Below, piece by piece: positions 33,716 through 43,928 of a stretch of 64,000 bases of DNA. This stretch comes from an uncultured Lachnospiraceae bacterium (lineage in GTDB: Bacteria > Bacillota > Clostridia > Lachnospirales > Lachnospiraceae): positions 52,291 to 116,290 of the forward strand of contig CACYTU010000002.1 in NCBI GenBank assembly GCA_902777355.1, read 5' to 3'. The notes under the pieces are model-generated. The model saw only the letters and a program-made list of their open reading frames with translations, was not told the origin of the DNA and made no database searches. A program made the position numbers and the translations under genes. How positions within the stretch are numbered: position 1 is the first letter of the stretch; the number at the start of each line of letters is the position of its first letter.

Positions 33716-36700
33716 ATGAGAGATTTTTACACGAAAGAAAATATGCAGGGCGCAGCCTTTCATGTTCCGGACGGGGGACTGTCATTTGAGCCTGCGGAGC
33801 TCTCTTTTGAGACAGAGACGGAGACCGGCAGGGAAGGTGTGATCCGTGTTCGTCACAGCGGCGGAAAGCCCGCGAGAGGATATGTCTATGCCTCGGAGCG
33901 GTGCATGCGGGGCGTCAGGGAACAGTTCGCTCCGGCAGCTGACGGGACAGGATATATACGCTGGCAGTTTGATTCGCGGGGGATCGCCCCGGGAAGGACG
34001 GTGAGCGGCTTTTTTCGTGTGATTTCTCCTTTCGGCGAATACAGCATTCCCTATACGGTCCGGGTCAGCGGAGCGGGTGAAATATCGAAAAAAAAGAGTA
34101 TCCAGGGCAGGGCGGCTGCCGGGACTGCGGGAACAAGGAACCTGCAGGGAAACGCGCCTGCGGCAAGGATTTCACGGAGGCAGGGCGCCGCGCAGGAACC
34201 GCAGCAGCAATCTGATTCTGTGCAGGCGGCGGATCAGGACCTTTCTTTTTCCGATATCCGGACAAAGGCGGATTTTCTCGCTCTTGCGGAGGAGAATATC
34301 GAAAGGGCGGCAGACTTTTTTTACAGCCATCGTCTTTACCGTATCCTGACTGAGGACCAGGACAGGACGCTGTACAGGGGTCTCTCCATGCAGAAGGATA
34401 ATCTGCAGAATGTTGAGGAGTTCCTGATCGCTGCCTGCGGAAAGAAAAAGACGATTTTTGAACCTGTGGAGACCAGTCTCTTTCTGCAGACGGAAGGAAA
34501 GGGCGGAAGAGTAGACAGCCGCCTGGCTGGCAGCAGGGCGGAGCGTGCCCTGGAGGCTCACAGGCAGAGAGTGCGCAGCCGCGGCATGGGAGTGGCTGCG
34601 GCTAAACAGCAGCCGGCGCAGGAGGATCTGGTCTATATTCCCCTGCAGATCCGGAAGATCGGAACAGGACAGGTAAGGCTCACGATCCAGGCAGAGGGAA
34701 GGTTTCTTCCGTCTGCTCCTTTTGATGTCCCGGCTGAGCTTCAGGGCAGTCAGGATTCCGCTGCCGGCAGCGCCAAAACGGTCGACGCTGCAAAAAGGGA
34801 CGTGAGCGCAGCAAGAGACGTGAGCGCAGAAACGGACGGCAGCGCCAAAACGGACGACGGTGCAAAAACGGATGACAGTGTAAAAACAGACGGCAGTGCA
34901 AAAAAGGATGCGGGCGCGAATACAGACGGGGATGATTATGCCGAAGCAGCCCCGGTCAGGGAATCCGACCAGAGCCATATCCCTGTTTTCGGAAAAGCCA
35001 GGACAGGGGAGCCCGAGCTTCTTTTCACTGTCAGGATCCCGGTCAGCCGCGCGGCACTGCACGCCGGCCGTAACTTCGGCAGCGTCACTGTCAGAGGGCC
35101 TTTTAACGAGACGGTCGTTCCTGTCGAGGTCTACTGTCTTCCTGTCGTGCCGCCCGTGAGGCGGAGGCAGGAGCGCGAACTGCACCTCCTCGAGCTGCAG
35201 CTGATGAGACTTTATGTGGATTTCAGGCTGACGGACAGCCGAGCCCACGCAGATATTGAAAATCAGGCGGACCGACTGATCGAGGAGATCACCAGACGGA
35301 GCCGCCGGGATCTGATCCCGCGCCTGTACAGGGTCCATATGATGATCCTGCGCGGCAAGAATGCTGAGGCGGAACGCGAACTGTCGCGGATTGCGGTCAG
35401 ATACGCGGGAGTCGACTCCGCCCAGAATATCTCTGCCCGTTTCACCGCGGAGCAGGATGCGGCATATGTGTACAGACAATATCTGTATGCCCGCTGCCGG
35501 CTGGAGGACACACAGCTGCGCAGCAGGGTGGTCCGCTTCCTGAAGGGAGTTTACCGGGCGCAGGCGGACTGGCAGACAGCCTGGATGCTGATGGATCTGG
35601 CTGAGGAGTACGCACCCGGCACCAGTGCGCGCTGGAACTTTCTCCGGCACCAGTTTGAAAACGGATGCAACAGTCCGGTAATCTGGATCGATGCCTGGGA
35701 AATGGTGCGGGAGGATCCGGGGATCCTGCTGCCGGGAAGCAGTGTTCAGGAGCGGTGGGTGAAGGACGAATTCGGCCTTTTGGTCCTCTGGTACGCTGCC
35801 CGCAACAATATCCTGACTGCCGACGCCGCAGAAGTCATGATCTCGCTGGCCGAAAAAAAGAAAAATTTCTCTCTGCTCCTCTACAGGGCGCTCTGCGCCT
35901 CTGTGGAGGTTGAAGCGCTGGCGGACATGAAGTCGCAGCTGCTGCGGGCTATCTGCATCCTCCTGATCCGGGGACAGTACACCACCCCCCAGGCCTGTGT
36001 CTGGTATACGAGGGCACTGGAGGAGTCAGTGAGTCTGACTAATCTGGAGGAATACAGGCAGCGCAGCATTCCGGCGGACGATTCCGAATTCCGGCTCCCC
36101 GCAGGATGCAACGCTATTCTGCGGACGACAGCGGCCAGGGCACGCAGAGCGGTGCTGCTCTATGACCGCTTCAGCCAGGAACAGGTTTTCCCGATCAGGG
36201 ACGGCGTTGCCCCCATGTCGGTCTACGGCGATGCCAACACGATCTTCCTTGAAGACTCCGAGGGCAACCGCCATGCGGTCACGCTGCCCTTTGCAGTGGA
36301 TCAGCAGGAAAAAGAACCGGATGACCCCGCGGGGCAGGCGGATCTTTTTGCAGTACGGCAGACAGATCAGTTCTCTGTCAGGCACGGTGACAAAATACCG
36401 GGAAGAAAGGCGGGACAGGCGGATCTCATGCCTGCGTCTGTCTTTGCCGGACGGGCTCCTGAAAAGAGAATGGCATTTTCCGATAATCCCTATGAACTCG
36501 CGCTGCAGATCGGTTACGGAAACAGGAAAAAAGAATTATCCCTGCTGACTCCTGATACGGCGGCTGCAGCAGGGAGGCTTCTGGACAGTGGGCTTATGAC
36601 TTCCGCCGCGCGCACAGAACTTCTCCTTCTGTGCCTGTCCGGCTGCGGACAGCTGCCGGCAGAGAGTTCCCGGAAAGCGGAAGAATCCTCAGGCGCAGGC

Positions 36701-38038
36701 GGCAGAGGAAACACAAAGCCCTCAGGCTCAGGTGTCAGAGGGTATACAGAATCCTCAGGCGCGGGCGGCAGAGGAAACACAAAACCCTCAGGCGCGGGCG
36801 GCAGAGGAAACGCAGAATCCGCTCCTGCAGTCCGGGCTTCCTCCGGACATGGCGGGACCAGAAAGCCGGCGGATCTTGATTCTCCTGATTTGAGCAAAAA
36901 TGAAATGACCCGCTTTTTCCTGCAGAAAGCGGATCCGGCTCAGTGCAGTTCCCGGGAGAGGGCTCTGCTGCTTAGATATCTGCAGGAAGACGGCGAATAT
37001 GAGAGGGCGGTCACATGGCTGCTGGCCTATGGAAACGACGCGGTTGACGCCCGCCTTCTGGGGCGGATCTGTCTGGGACTTCCATGGGAGAACGGCTACG
37101 AGACAGCTGTCGTACCCATTGGATGGGAGGCGTTTTTGCGCGGCAACACTGACCCGGCTCTGCTGGAGAAGCTGTCTGCCTGTCTGCAGGGGCTCTCTGT
37201 GGAACTCTGCAGGCTGCGCAAGGCCTGTGTGGACGGGGCGGTTCCGACCAGGGACCTCGACAACAGGATTGTCCGCCAGACCCTCTTCAGCGGAGCGGTC
37301 TCACAGGAGCACGCGCAGATCATCGTCAGTGAAGGTGAGAGACTTGGAGAGGCTTTCCTGCCAGCCATGGCACAGTACGCCGATTTCGCTTTTTCCGGCG
37401 GGATTTCCATGGGGATCAGGATGACTGATCTGGTCGCTAAAACCATCGCGGAAGGCCGGGAGGAGACGGAGGATATCTGTAAAATCGCCTGTCTGAAAGA
37501 ACTGTCCATGCGGCAGGGAGACTTTTCCGGAAGAGAGCGGGACGCAGCTGTGGCAAGCCTCTCCTCCCTGCTGTCCAAGGGAATCATCTTTCCTTTTTAC
37601 AGACAGTTTCCCGGATACGATGACCGCCTGGACCTCTACGCTGAAGAGACCCTGGTTCAGTACCACTCGCCGGGTGACGCCGGAGAGGATCAAAAGCATA
37701 TTCTTTTCCACTACACGACTTCCCGCAGGGGGGAGACGGGCAATTACCGCTCCCGCCCCATGAAGGAAATGTACAGAAACTTTTTTGTATCGGGCTTTCT
37801 GCTTTTTTACGGAGAACAGATGCATTATTACATCACAGATGACCCGCAGGAGAAGCATGTCGTCCAGAGCGGCATGATCGGACAGGACGCCAGGATCCTC
37901 GAAAACTGCTCAGGGCGCTTCGGACTCATCAATGAAACGACCCGGGCTGCGGCACTGAGGGATTACGACGAGGCTCTCGCCCTTCTGACGGGTTATTACC
38001 GCAGAAACTATCTGGAGAACGAACTGTTCCGCCGCTGA
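33716..38038 (+). CDS. Very large conserved protein of unknown function (DUF5717-like)
   Basis: The 1440-residue protein resembles, from memory, the DUF5717 family of Lachnospiraceae. Residues about 15-125 look like an immunoglobulin-type beta domain (GLSFEPAELSFE, YGVYA-like strands, PFGEYSIPYTVRVSG). A second beta segment follows. Two low-complexity inserts are seen: Lys/Thr/Asp repeats (SAKTDDGAKTDD) near residues 355-405 and Gly/Arg repeats (SGAGGRGNTKPSG) near 990-1040. The large remainder is helical and TPR-like. No signal peptide or membrane helix is present, so it is cytoplasmic. It starts a set with the Hsp70-like and TPR-like genes downstream. ATG 33716 has AAAGGGGA upstream; GTG 33653 is a possible alternative. 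Confidence 0.75.
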   Translation: MRDFYTKENMQGAAFHVPDGGLSFEPAELSFETETETGREGVIRVRHSGGKPARGYVYASERCMRGVREQFAPAADGTGYIRWQFDSRGIAPGRTVSGFFRVISPFGEYSIPYTVRVSGAGEISKKKSIQGRAAAGTAGTRNLQGNAPAARISRRQGAAQEPQQQSDSVQAADQDLSFSDIRTKADFLALAEENIERAADFFYSHRLYRILTEDQDRTLYRGLSMQKDNLQNVEEFLIAACGKKKTIFEPVETSLFLQTEGKGGRVDSRLAGSRAERALEAHRQRVRSRGMGVAAAKQQPAQEDLVYIPLQIRKIGTGQVRLTIQAEGRFLPSAPFDVPAELQGSQDSAAGSAKTVDAAKRDVSAARDVSAETDGSAKTDDGAKTDDSVKTDGSAKKDAGANTDGDDYAEAAPVRESDQSHIPVFGKARTGEPELLFTVRIPVSRAALHAGRNFGSVTVRGPFNETVVPVEVYCLPVVPPVRRRQERELHLLELQLMRLYVDFRLTDSRAHADIENQADRLIEEITRRSRRDLIPRLYRVHMMILRGKNAEAERELSRIAVRYAGVDSAQNISARFTAEQDAAYVYRQYLYARCRLEDTQLRSRVVRFLKGVYRAQADWQTAWMLMDLAEEYAPGTSARWNFLRHQFENGCNSPVIWIDAWEMVREDPGILLPGSSVQERWVKDEFGLLVLWYAARNNILTADAAEVMISLAEKKKNFSLLLYRALCASVEVEALADMKSQLLRAICILLIRGQYTTPQACVWYTRALEESVSLTNLEEYRQRSIPADDSEFRLPAGCNAILRTTAARARRAVLLYDRFSQEQVFPIRDGVAPMSVYGDANTIFLEDSEGNRHAVTLPFAVDQQEKEPDDPAGQADLFAVRQTDQFSVRHGDKIPGRKAGQADLMPASVFAGRAPEKRMAFSDNPYELALQIGYGNRKKELSLLTPDTAAAAGRLLDSGLMTSAARTELLLLCLSGCGQLPAESSRKAEESSGAGGRGNTKPSGSGVRGYTESSGAGGRGNTKPSGAGGRGNAESAPAVRASSGHGGTRKPADLDSPDLSKNEMTRFFLQKADPAQCSSRERALLLRYLQEDGEYERAVTWLLAYGNDAVDARLLGRICLGLPWENGYETAVVPIGWEAFLRGNTDPALLEKLSACLQGLSVELCRLRKACVDGAVPTRDLDNRIVRQTLFSGAVSQEHAQIIVSEGERLGEAFLPAMAQYADFAFSGGISMGIRMTDLVAKTIAEGREETEDICKIACLKELSMRQGDFSGRERDAAVASLSSLLSKGIIFPFYRQFPGYDDRLDLYAEETLVQYHSPGDAGEDQKHILFHYTTSRRGETGNYRSRPMKEMYRNFFVSGFLLFYGEQMHYYITDDPQEKHVVQSGMIGQDARILENCSGRFGLINETTRAAALRDYDEALALLTGYYRRNYLENELFRR

Positions 38039-38124
38039 TGGAAAACGGCTGCTTTTCTCTTTGTGCAGGCATATCCGGGATAAAAATGTGTCGGAAAAAA
38101 CAGTTTCTTCTGCCCAATCCGGCT

Positions 38125-38150
38125 TTCAAGGCTCACAGGCGGGTCTTGAA
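38125..38150 (-). repeat. Partial family F hairpin on the minus strand
   Basis: The minus strand reads TTCAAGACCCGCCTGTGAGC and closes with CTTGAA. It lies in the 179-bp gap before the Hsp70-like gene. Confidence 0.45.
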
Positions 38151-38217
38151 CTGAGCGCTGAGTGCTCAAAAACCGGAGTGCAGCACAACAGGAAATACAT
38201 GAGGAATATACCTGAAT

Positions 38218-39531
38218 ATGATTATTTCGAAATCACCTGCCGGCAAGTTCATGCTGGGGATCGACCTCTCGGATGAGTATTGCCAGATTTCATATTTATA
38301 TAATAAGCGCGCCCGTTTCGGCCGCGGCTTTATCAATGCCGTGACAGGCGGTGTCTCAAGGGAGCCGGTGACTTTTTCCACAGTCCGGGATCAGGAGCTG
38401 TATAACATTCCCATGGCTCTGTGCAAGCTGACAGATTCACCCGTCTGGCTGGTGGGCGACGACGCGCTCGAGGCAGGCCGGGAGAACGAGGGGACGACAG
38501 TGACCTCACTTCTTCAGAAGGCCAGGGATGATGTCTCTGTCCGGATTGAGGGAGAGGAGTATGGCGCCGGAGCCCTGCTGGCCCTGTATCTGAGCAGGTG
38601 TCTGGCGCTTCTGGAGCCCGTGATCGTGCCTGAGCAGATCGCGGCTGTAGTCTTCACTGCTTCGACTATGGATTACTCCACGGAACAGATGGTCCAGAGA
38701 GCCTTCGGTCGTCTGGGACTCAACGTGCAGCAGGTGCTGTGCGAGAGTTATCAGGAGTCTTTTTTCAACTATATGCTCATGCAGGACGCTGAACAGCGCC
38801 GCGCGGGCATGCTGCTGTGCGAGTACGCGGCGGACGGAATGATCCGCTTTTCGACGCTCCTGTACAACCGCAGGACAAGCCCTATGGTCTACTGGACCGA
38901 GTCGGAGACCAGGGAAATCCCGCTTTCTCTGGGTCCTGCGGGCAGGGACAGGGAGTTTTCGCTGGCAGTCCAGGAGATCCTCGGCAAAAACGAGGCCTCG
39001 GCGGTCTATCTGACCGGGGAGGGTTTCGAGGGGGGCTGGATGAAGGACGCCGCGGTCTTCCTCTGCAGGGGCAGAAGGGTATTCCAGGGTGAGAATCTGT
39101 TCAGCAAGGGCGCGGCATACAGCGCGCTTCTGCATGTTGATAAGCCTTCCGAGATCCCCGACAGCATTTATCTCTCCGGGGACGCCCTGCGCTCCAATAT
39201 CGGGATCGAAGTCCTGCTGCGTGAGCAGATGGGCTATCACGTTCTGCTCGATGCCGGCATCAAGTGGTACAACGCGGAAGTCGAAGAGGATTTCATCCTT
39301 GAAAACGGGAAAGAATTCAACCTGCTGCGCACCCCCGTCACGGGCGGAGACCCCCAGCAGCTTACAGTGCGGCTGGACGGAATCCCCGACAGACCCGACA
39401 GGACGACGAGGATCCGGGTACTGTTGACCATGCCCGGGGCGGACCGCCTCAAAGTACAGGTGACAGACATGGGATTCGGGGACATTTTTCCTTCAGAGGG
39501 CGGTGTCTGGGAAGGAACTTTCACCGTGTGA
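38218..39531 (+). CDS. Hsp70/actin-fold-like protein (DUF5716-like)
   Basis: The 437-residue protein begins with a phosphate-binding-like strand, MLGIDLSDEYCQISYLYN, as in the ASKHA (actin/Hsp70) fold. It continues with strand-helix blocks such as AAVVFTASTMDYSTEQMVQR, GLNVQQVLCESYQESFFNYM and ASAVYLTGEGFEGGWMKDA that fit such a fold. The C-terminal 90 residues (QQLTVRLDGIPDRP to the end) look like a small beta domain. I recall a family DUF5716 from the same organisms and gene context; the function is unknown. It lies between the 1440-residue protein and the TPR-like protein. GAGGA twelve bases upstream precedes ATG 38218. Confidence 0.72.
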   Translation: MIISKSPAGKFMLGIDLSDEYCQISYLYNKRARFGRGFINAVTGGVSREPVTFSTVRDQELYNIPMALCKLTDSPVWLVGDDALEAGRENEGTTVTSLLQKARDDVSVRIEGEEYGAGALLALYLSRCLALLEPVIVPEQIAAVVFTASTMDYSTEQMVQRAFGRLGLNVQQVLCESYQESFFNYMLMQDAEQRRAGMLLCEYAADGMIRFSTLLYNRRTSPMVYWTESETREIPLSLGPAGRDREFSLAVQEILGKNEASAVYLTGEGFEGGWMKDAAVFLCRGRRVFQGENLFSKGAAYSALLHVDKPSEIPDSIYLSGDALRSNIGIEVLLREQMGYHVLLDAGIKWYNAEVEEDFILENGKEFNLLRTPVTGGDPQQLTVRLDGIPDRPDRTTRIRVLLTMPGADRLKVQVTDMGFGDIFPSEGGVWEGTFTV

Positions 39532-39722
39532 GCCCGCGGGCTGGCGGGCGGGTCAGAGGAGAGGCTTTCACCGCGTAAATCTGCCTGCCATGAGGCAGCG
39601 CAGACATCCGCTGGTCCCCGGCCGCTGACACATATGAAATATATAGAATATGTGCTGATTTCGTGAAAACGCTTGAGGCCTCTGCTTTTACGGGCGGTAT
39701 GGCCGGAAAGAGGAAACATAAG

Positions 39723-40562
39723 ATGGGCAGGATATTGACTGTGGCGGGCAGGCTCGCTGACACACCATACAGAATTCGCAAGATAGAGAGGAATGTGTAC
39801 TCCGCGGAAGAACTCTGCTATTCGCTCGCGCAGTGCGCCGATTTCATGGATGAAGAGATCATGGATCCTGCACTGGCCGACTGGCTCTCGGAAGCCTGCG
39901 GTCTTCACGAGCTGGGAAGACTTCTGCACGGCCTGCTCCGCGGGCGGCATACTCCAAGGGATTTTGTAGGTATGATCCTTCGGGAATGTGCCTGCCTTCC
40001 GGCGGGGGAAAGCGCAAAAGTGCTCGCCCGCATGGAAGAGGGACGGGGGATGGCTTCGATTTCCAGAGACCTCACCAGGGCCCAGAATCTGGCAGGCAGA
40101 GGACATATGAGGCAGGCCCAGAATACCTATACCGAACTGTTGGACAAACTCCCGGATATGGAGCGCGGGACAAGAGCCCAGATCTGGAAAGAGAAGGGAC
40201 TTCATTATGCGGACAGCTTCCTGTTCGAGAGAGCGGCGGACTGCTTCCGCAAGGCCTATGAACTGGCTCCTGTGTCCGAGTACGCATTCTGGTATGTGGC
40301 TTCCCTCTATATGTATCTGGACGGCGATTCATATCGCCGCTTCCTCGAAGAGAACCCGGATTTCTATGAGAGTGCCTACCAGGTGGAGCAGCGCGCCGCC
40401 AGGGCAGAGAGCCGCTTCAAATCAGGAAGTGAGAGCCGTCAGCTGCGCCGCCTGCGCCAGCTGCGCAGAGAGAATCAGAACGAAGCTTTCTCCTCCAGAC
40501 TGGGAAACACACTCAAGGGACTGCAGGAGGATTACCGCCAGCGTGTGACTGCCTCCGTGTAA
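39723..40562 (+). CDS. TPR-like protein, third gene of the DUF5717/DUF5716 set
   Basis: The 279-residue, basic and helical protein has TPR-like pairs in its centre: RAQNLAGRGHMRQAQNTYTE, then KEKGLHYADSFLFERAADCF and KAYELAPVSEYAFWYVASLY. The C-terminus is an Arg/Gln-rich helix (RQLRRLRQLRRENQNEAF). No signal or membrane segment is seen. TPR domains bind other proteins, so it may be a partner of the two upstream proteins; that is inference. GAGGA eight bases upstream supports ATG 39723; the GTG at 39663 lacks a site. Confidence 0.68.
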   Translation: MGRILTVAGRLADTPYRIRKIERNVYSAEELCYSLAQCADFMDEEIMDPALADWLSEACGLHELGRLLHGLLRGRHTPRDFVGMILRECACLPAGESAKVLARMEEGRGMASISRDLTRAQNLAGRGHMRQAQNTYTELLDKLPDMERGTRAQIWKEKGLHYADSFLFERAADCFRKAYELAPVSEYAFWYVASLYMYLDGDSYRRFLEENPDFYESAYQVEQRAARAESRFKSGSESRQLRRLRQLRRENQNEAFSSRLGNTLKGLQEDYRQRVTASV

Positions 40563-40685
40563 ATTGATCCGGTGGAGCGCAAACATCCTGTGATTCTTCA
40601 CCGTTTTGCCTGCGCGAAAAGCGCTTCAGATTGCCGCCCTGACGAGCGGCATGGTCGGAAAGAGCGGGGACAGGAGCTCTTTTTC

Positions 40686-40712
40686 TTGACGTCAGGAAGA
40701 AGGTGTTATATT
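40686..40712 (+). promoter_or_regulatory. Candidate promoter upstream of purB
   Basis: TTGACG at 40686 and TGTTATATT (extended -10, box at 40707) are 15 bp apart. It is the best promoter-like sequence in the 406-bp gap before purB. Confidence 0.45.
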
Positions 40713-40845
40713 CTTTTCGTGTTTTTAATAGAAGACATGGATATAAATCAGGTCTTTGCCTCATACTGCACTGCCTGACGCCGGAAAGAAAAGGAGCAGC
40801 TTTCCAAGCTGACCGGTGATCCCGGGCATGCCGTGTTTATGAAAT

Positions 40846-40921
40846 AAACCAAAAACAGAAAAACCAAAAAAAGAAAACCAAAAACAGGAAAATCAAAAAA
40901 AGAAAAACAAAAAACGGGAAA
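40846..40921 (+). repeat. A-rich 15-16-bp tandem array before purB
   Basis: About five units of the type AAACCAAAAACAGAAA, with small length changes, end about 47 bp before the purB start. Confidence 0.8.
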
Positions 40922-40968
40922 AAGCATATAAGAAGAGTTGATCAGAGGGTCAGAAAGGACTGAACAAA

Positions 40969-42402
40969 ATGGCGACAGACAGATATTCGAGCCCGCTTTC
41001 CGAGCGGTACGCGAGCAGGGAAATGCAGTATATTTTTTCTCAGGACATGAAATTCCGCACCTGGAGAAAGCTCTGGATCGCCCTGGCTGAGATAGAGCAG
41101 GAGCTGGGACTTGATATTACAGATGAACAGATCGCTGAACTGAAGGCACATGCTGAGGACATCAATTATGAGGAGGCAAAGGCCCGCGAAAAGATCGTAA
41201 GGCACGATGTCATGAGCCATGTCTATGCCTATGGCCTGCAGTGCCCCAAGGCCAAGGGGATCATTCACCTGGGTGCCACCAGCTGCTACGTCGGCGACAA
41301 CACTGATATCATCATCATGCGCGAGGCCCTGAAACTCGTGAGGGGCAAACTGATCAATGTGCTTGCCAAACTGGCGGATTTTGCCGACGAATACAAGAAC
41401 CTTCCGACCCTGGGATTCACCCACTTCCAGCCTGCCCAGCCCACGACTGTCGGCAAGCGGGCGACACTGTGGATGCAGGAGTTCGAGCTGGCCCTGAACG
41501 AGGTCGAGCATGCGGCCGGCAGCCTGAGACTCCTGGGCAGTAAGGGCACGACCGGCACACAGGCCTCCTTCCTGGAGCTTTTTGACGGCGACCTGGACAA
41601 GGTGGACCGCCTCGATCCTATGCTGGCGGAAAAAATGGGCTTTGACCGCTGCTTTTCGGTTTCTGGCCAGACCTATCCCCGCCTTCTCGACACGATCGTG
41701 CTGAACGCGCTGGGGATCGCCGCCTCAGCTGCCATGAAAATGGCCACCGATATCCGCCTTCTCCAGCATCTGAAGGAAGTGGAGGAACCCTTCGAAAAGA
41801 CCCAGATCGGTTCCTCGGCTATGGCCTATAAGCGCAATCCCATGAGGAGCGAGAGAATCTGCTCCCTGGCCCGCTATGTCATGGCGGATGTGATCAATCC
41901 CGCTGTCACTGCGGGCACCCAGTGGTTTGAGCGCACTCTGGACGATTCCGCCAACAAGCGCATCTCTGTTCCCGAGGGCTTCCTCGCTGTGGACGGCATT
42001 CTGGATCTGTGCCTGAATGTCACGGATGGGCTGAAGGTATATCCTAAGGTCATAGAAAAGAGGCTGCGCTCCGAACTTCCCTTTATGGCGACTGAAAACA
42101 TCATGATGGACGCCGTCAAGGCAGGAGGGGACCGCCAGGAACTTCACGAGAAGATCCGCACACTTTCCATGCAGGCCGGACGCCGCGTCAAAGAAGAGGG
42201 ACTGGACAACAATCTCCTCGAGCTCATTGCCGCGGATCCCGCTTTCGGCATGACACTTGAGGATCTTGAGAAGACCATGGATCCTTCTCGCTATGTCGGA
42301 TGTGCCCCTCACCAGGTCGAGCGCTATCTCGCGGAAGTGATCCGTCCCATTCTGGACGCCAACCGCTCCCTGCTGGGCCTTGAAGCGGAGATCAATGTCT
42401 GA
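40969..42402 (+). CDS. purB: Adenylosuccinate lyase
   Basis: The 477-residue protein has the fumarase/aspartase-superfamily signature GSSAMAYKRNPMRSERI and the earlier blocks IHLGATSCYVGDN and GFTHFQPAQPTTVG. It cleaves SAICAR in IMP synthesis and adenylosuccinate in AMP synthesis, releasing fumarate. The length is typical. AAAGGA upstream supports ATG 40969. purA follows 205 bp downstream on the same strand, so both steps from IMP to AMP are encoded together. No purine riboswitch is recognised upstream. Confidence 0.95.
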   Translation: MATDRYSSPLSERYASREMQYIFSQDMKFRTWRKLWIALAEIEQELGLDITDEQIAELKAHAEDINYEEAKAREKIVRHDVMSHVYAYGLQCPKAKGIIHLGATSCYVGDNTDIIIMREALKLVRGKLINVLAKLADFADEYKNLPTLGFTHFQPAQPTTVGKRATLWMQEFELALNEVEHAAGSLRLLGSKGTTGTQASFLELFDGDLDKVDRLDPMLAEKMGFDRCFSVSGQTYPRLLDTIVLNALGIAASAAMKMATDIRLLQHLKEVEEPFEKTQIGSSAMAYKRNPMRSERICSLARYVMADVINPAVTAGTQWFERTLDDSANKRISVPEGFLAVDGILDLCLNVTDGLKVYPKVIEKRLRSELPFMATENIMMDAVKAGGDRQELHEKIRTLSMQAGRRVKEEGLDNNLLELIAADPAFGMTLEDLEKTMDPSRYVGCAPHQVERYLAEVIRPILDANRSLLGLEAEINV

Positions 42403-42447
42403 TCCATATACAGACAGAATCCATTATTTGCCGGCATAATGTGAGAT

Positions 42448-42486
42448 TATTATTTACGAATATTATTTACGAATATTATTTGCGAA
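42448..42486 (+). repeat. 13-bp AT-rich tandem repeat between purB and purA
   Basis: Three 13-bp units ATTATTTACGAAT (the third ATTATTTGCGAAT) lie in tandem, about 120 bp before purA. Confidence 0.85.
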
Positions 42487-42607
42487 TAATATTTACAAAA
42501 GATCACCATACGGCGCGTTAAACCCCGGCAGCGAAGCCGTCCGCGGGTATAGCACTAAAGAAGAATTGTGAGAGACGGTTTGTTTACAACATGGAGGAAA
42601 AAGAAAA

Positions 42608-43885
42608 ATGGTAAAAGCTGTTGTAGGCGCAAACTGGGGAGATGAAGGTAAGGGAAAGATTACTGACACAATGTCTGACGGAGCGGATATCGTCGTCCGC
42701 TTCCAGGGCGGAGCGAATGCGGGACACACGATCGTAAACGAATACGGCAAATTCGCCCTCCACACACTTCCTTCGGGTGTTTTTCATCAGAATGTCATGA
42801 ACATCATCGGCAACGGCGTTGCTCTCAATATACCGATTCTGATGGGCGAACTGAAGAATATTGAAGACAGGGGAGTTCCTGCTCCCAATCTAATGGTTTC
42901 CGACCGCTGCCAGGTCGTCATGCCCTACCATATTCTTTTCGACGAGTGCGAGGAGGAGAGGCTGGCTGGAAAATCCTTCGGCTCCACCAAGTCCGGGATC
43001 GCTCCTTTTTACTCGGACAAATATGCTAAAGTGGGCTGGCAGGTCAACGAGCTCTTTTGGGATGATAAGACCCTGATGGAAAAAATCGAGCGGATCTGTG
43101 TCCAGAAAGATATCCTTCTGACTCACCTCTATCACAGAGATCCGATCGACAAAGATGGTCTCCTTGAGACGATCCACAGCTACAGGGATATGATCGCCCC
43201 CTATGTCGGAAATGTGAGTGAATATCTGGAAAAAGCGATCCGGGAAGACAAGACCATTCTGCTGGAAGGCCAGCTGGGAACCCTCAAGGATCCTGACCAC
43301 GGCATCTATCCCATGGTGACATCTTCTTCGACGCTGGCGGCTTTCGGAGCGATCGGCGCCGGAATCCCCCCTTATGCCATTGAGAAAATAGTCGTTGTGA
43401 ACAAGGCCTACTCATCGGCCGTGGGCGCTGGTGAATTTGTCTCCGAGATCTTCGGGGATGAGGCGGACGAGCTGCGCAGGCGCGGCGGCGACGGCGGCGA
43501 GTACGGCGCTACTACCGGCAGACCCCGCCGTATGGGCTGGTACGACTGTGTGGCATCCCGCTACGGGTGCCGTCTGCAGGGCTGCACGGATGTGGCCTTC
43601 ACTGTGCTGGACGTCCTAGGCTATCTCGATGAGATCCCGGTCTGCGTCGCTTATGAAATCGACGGTGTGCAGACCAGGGAATTCCCGGTTACCGGCCTCC
43701 TGAAAAAGGCAAAGCCCGTCTACGTGAAGCTGCCCGGATGGAAGTGCGATATCCGGGGCATTTCCAGGTATGAGGACCTCCCTGAGAACTGCCGCAACTA
43801 CATCGAATTTATTGAAAAAGAAATCGGATACCCCATCACTATGGTGTCCAACGGCCCGAAGAGGCACGAGATTATCTACCGCTGA
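42608..43885 (+). CDS. purA: Adenylosuccinate synthetase
   Basis: The 425-residue protein begins with the GTP-binding motif GANWGDEGKGK, has the catalytic His in NAGHTIV and the FGSTKSGIAPFYSDK block. It joins IMP and aspartate using GTP to give adenylosuccinate, which PurB then cleaves. The central motif reads GQLGTLKDPDHGIYPMVTSS instead of the usual GAQGTxLDxDxGTYPxVTSS, marking a divergent subfamily. GGAGG about ten bases upstream supports ATG 42608. Confidence 0.94.
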   Translation: MVKAVVGANWGDEGKGKITDTMSDGADIVVRFQGGANAGHTIVNEYGKFALHTLPSGVFHQNVMNIIGNGVALNIPILMGELKNIEDRGVPAPNLMVSDRCQVVMPYHILFDECEEERLAGKSFGSTKSGIAPFYSDKYAKVGWQVNELFWDDKTLMEKIERICVQKDILLTHLYHRDPIDKDGLLETIHSYRDMIAPYVGNVSEYLEKAIREDKTILLEGQLGTLKDPDHGIYPMVTSSSTLAAFGAIGAGIPPYAIEKIVVVNKAYSSAVGAGEFVSEIFGDEADELRRRGGDGGEYGATTGRPRRMGWYDCVASRYGCRLQGCTDVAFTVLDVLGYLDEIPVCVAYEIDGVQTREFPVTGLLKKAKPVYVKLPGWKCDIRGISRYEDLPENCRNYIEFIEKEIGYPITMVSNGPKRHEIIYR

Positions 43886-43928
43886 CTTGAAAAACACTCC
43901 GCAGGGCGGGAAAGTGAGCAGAGAGAAG

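Noticed and set aside
34172-35650. 492-codon minus-strand open frame
   Set aside because: It is antisense to the 1440-residue protein gene, which has the ribosome site and domain-like content.
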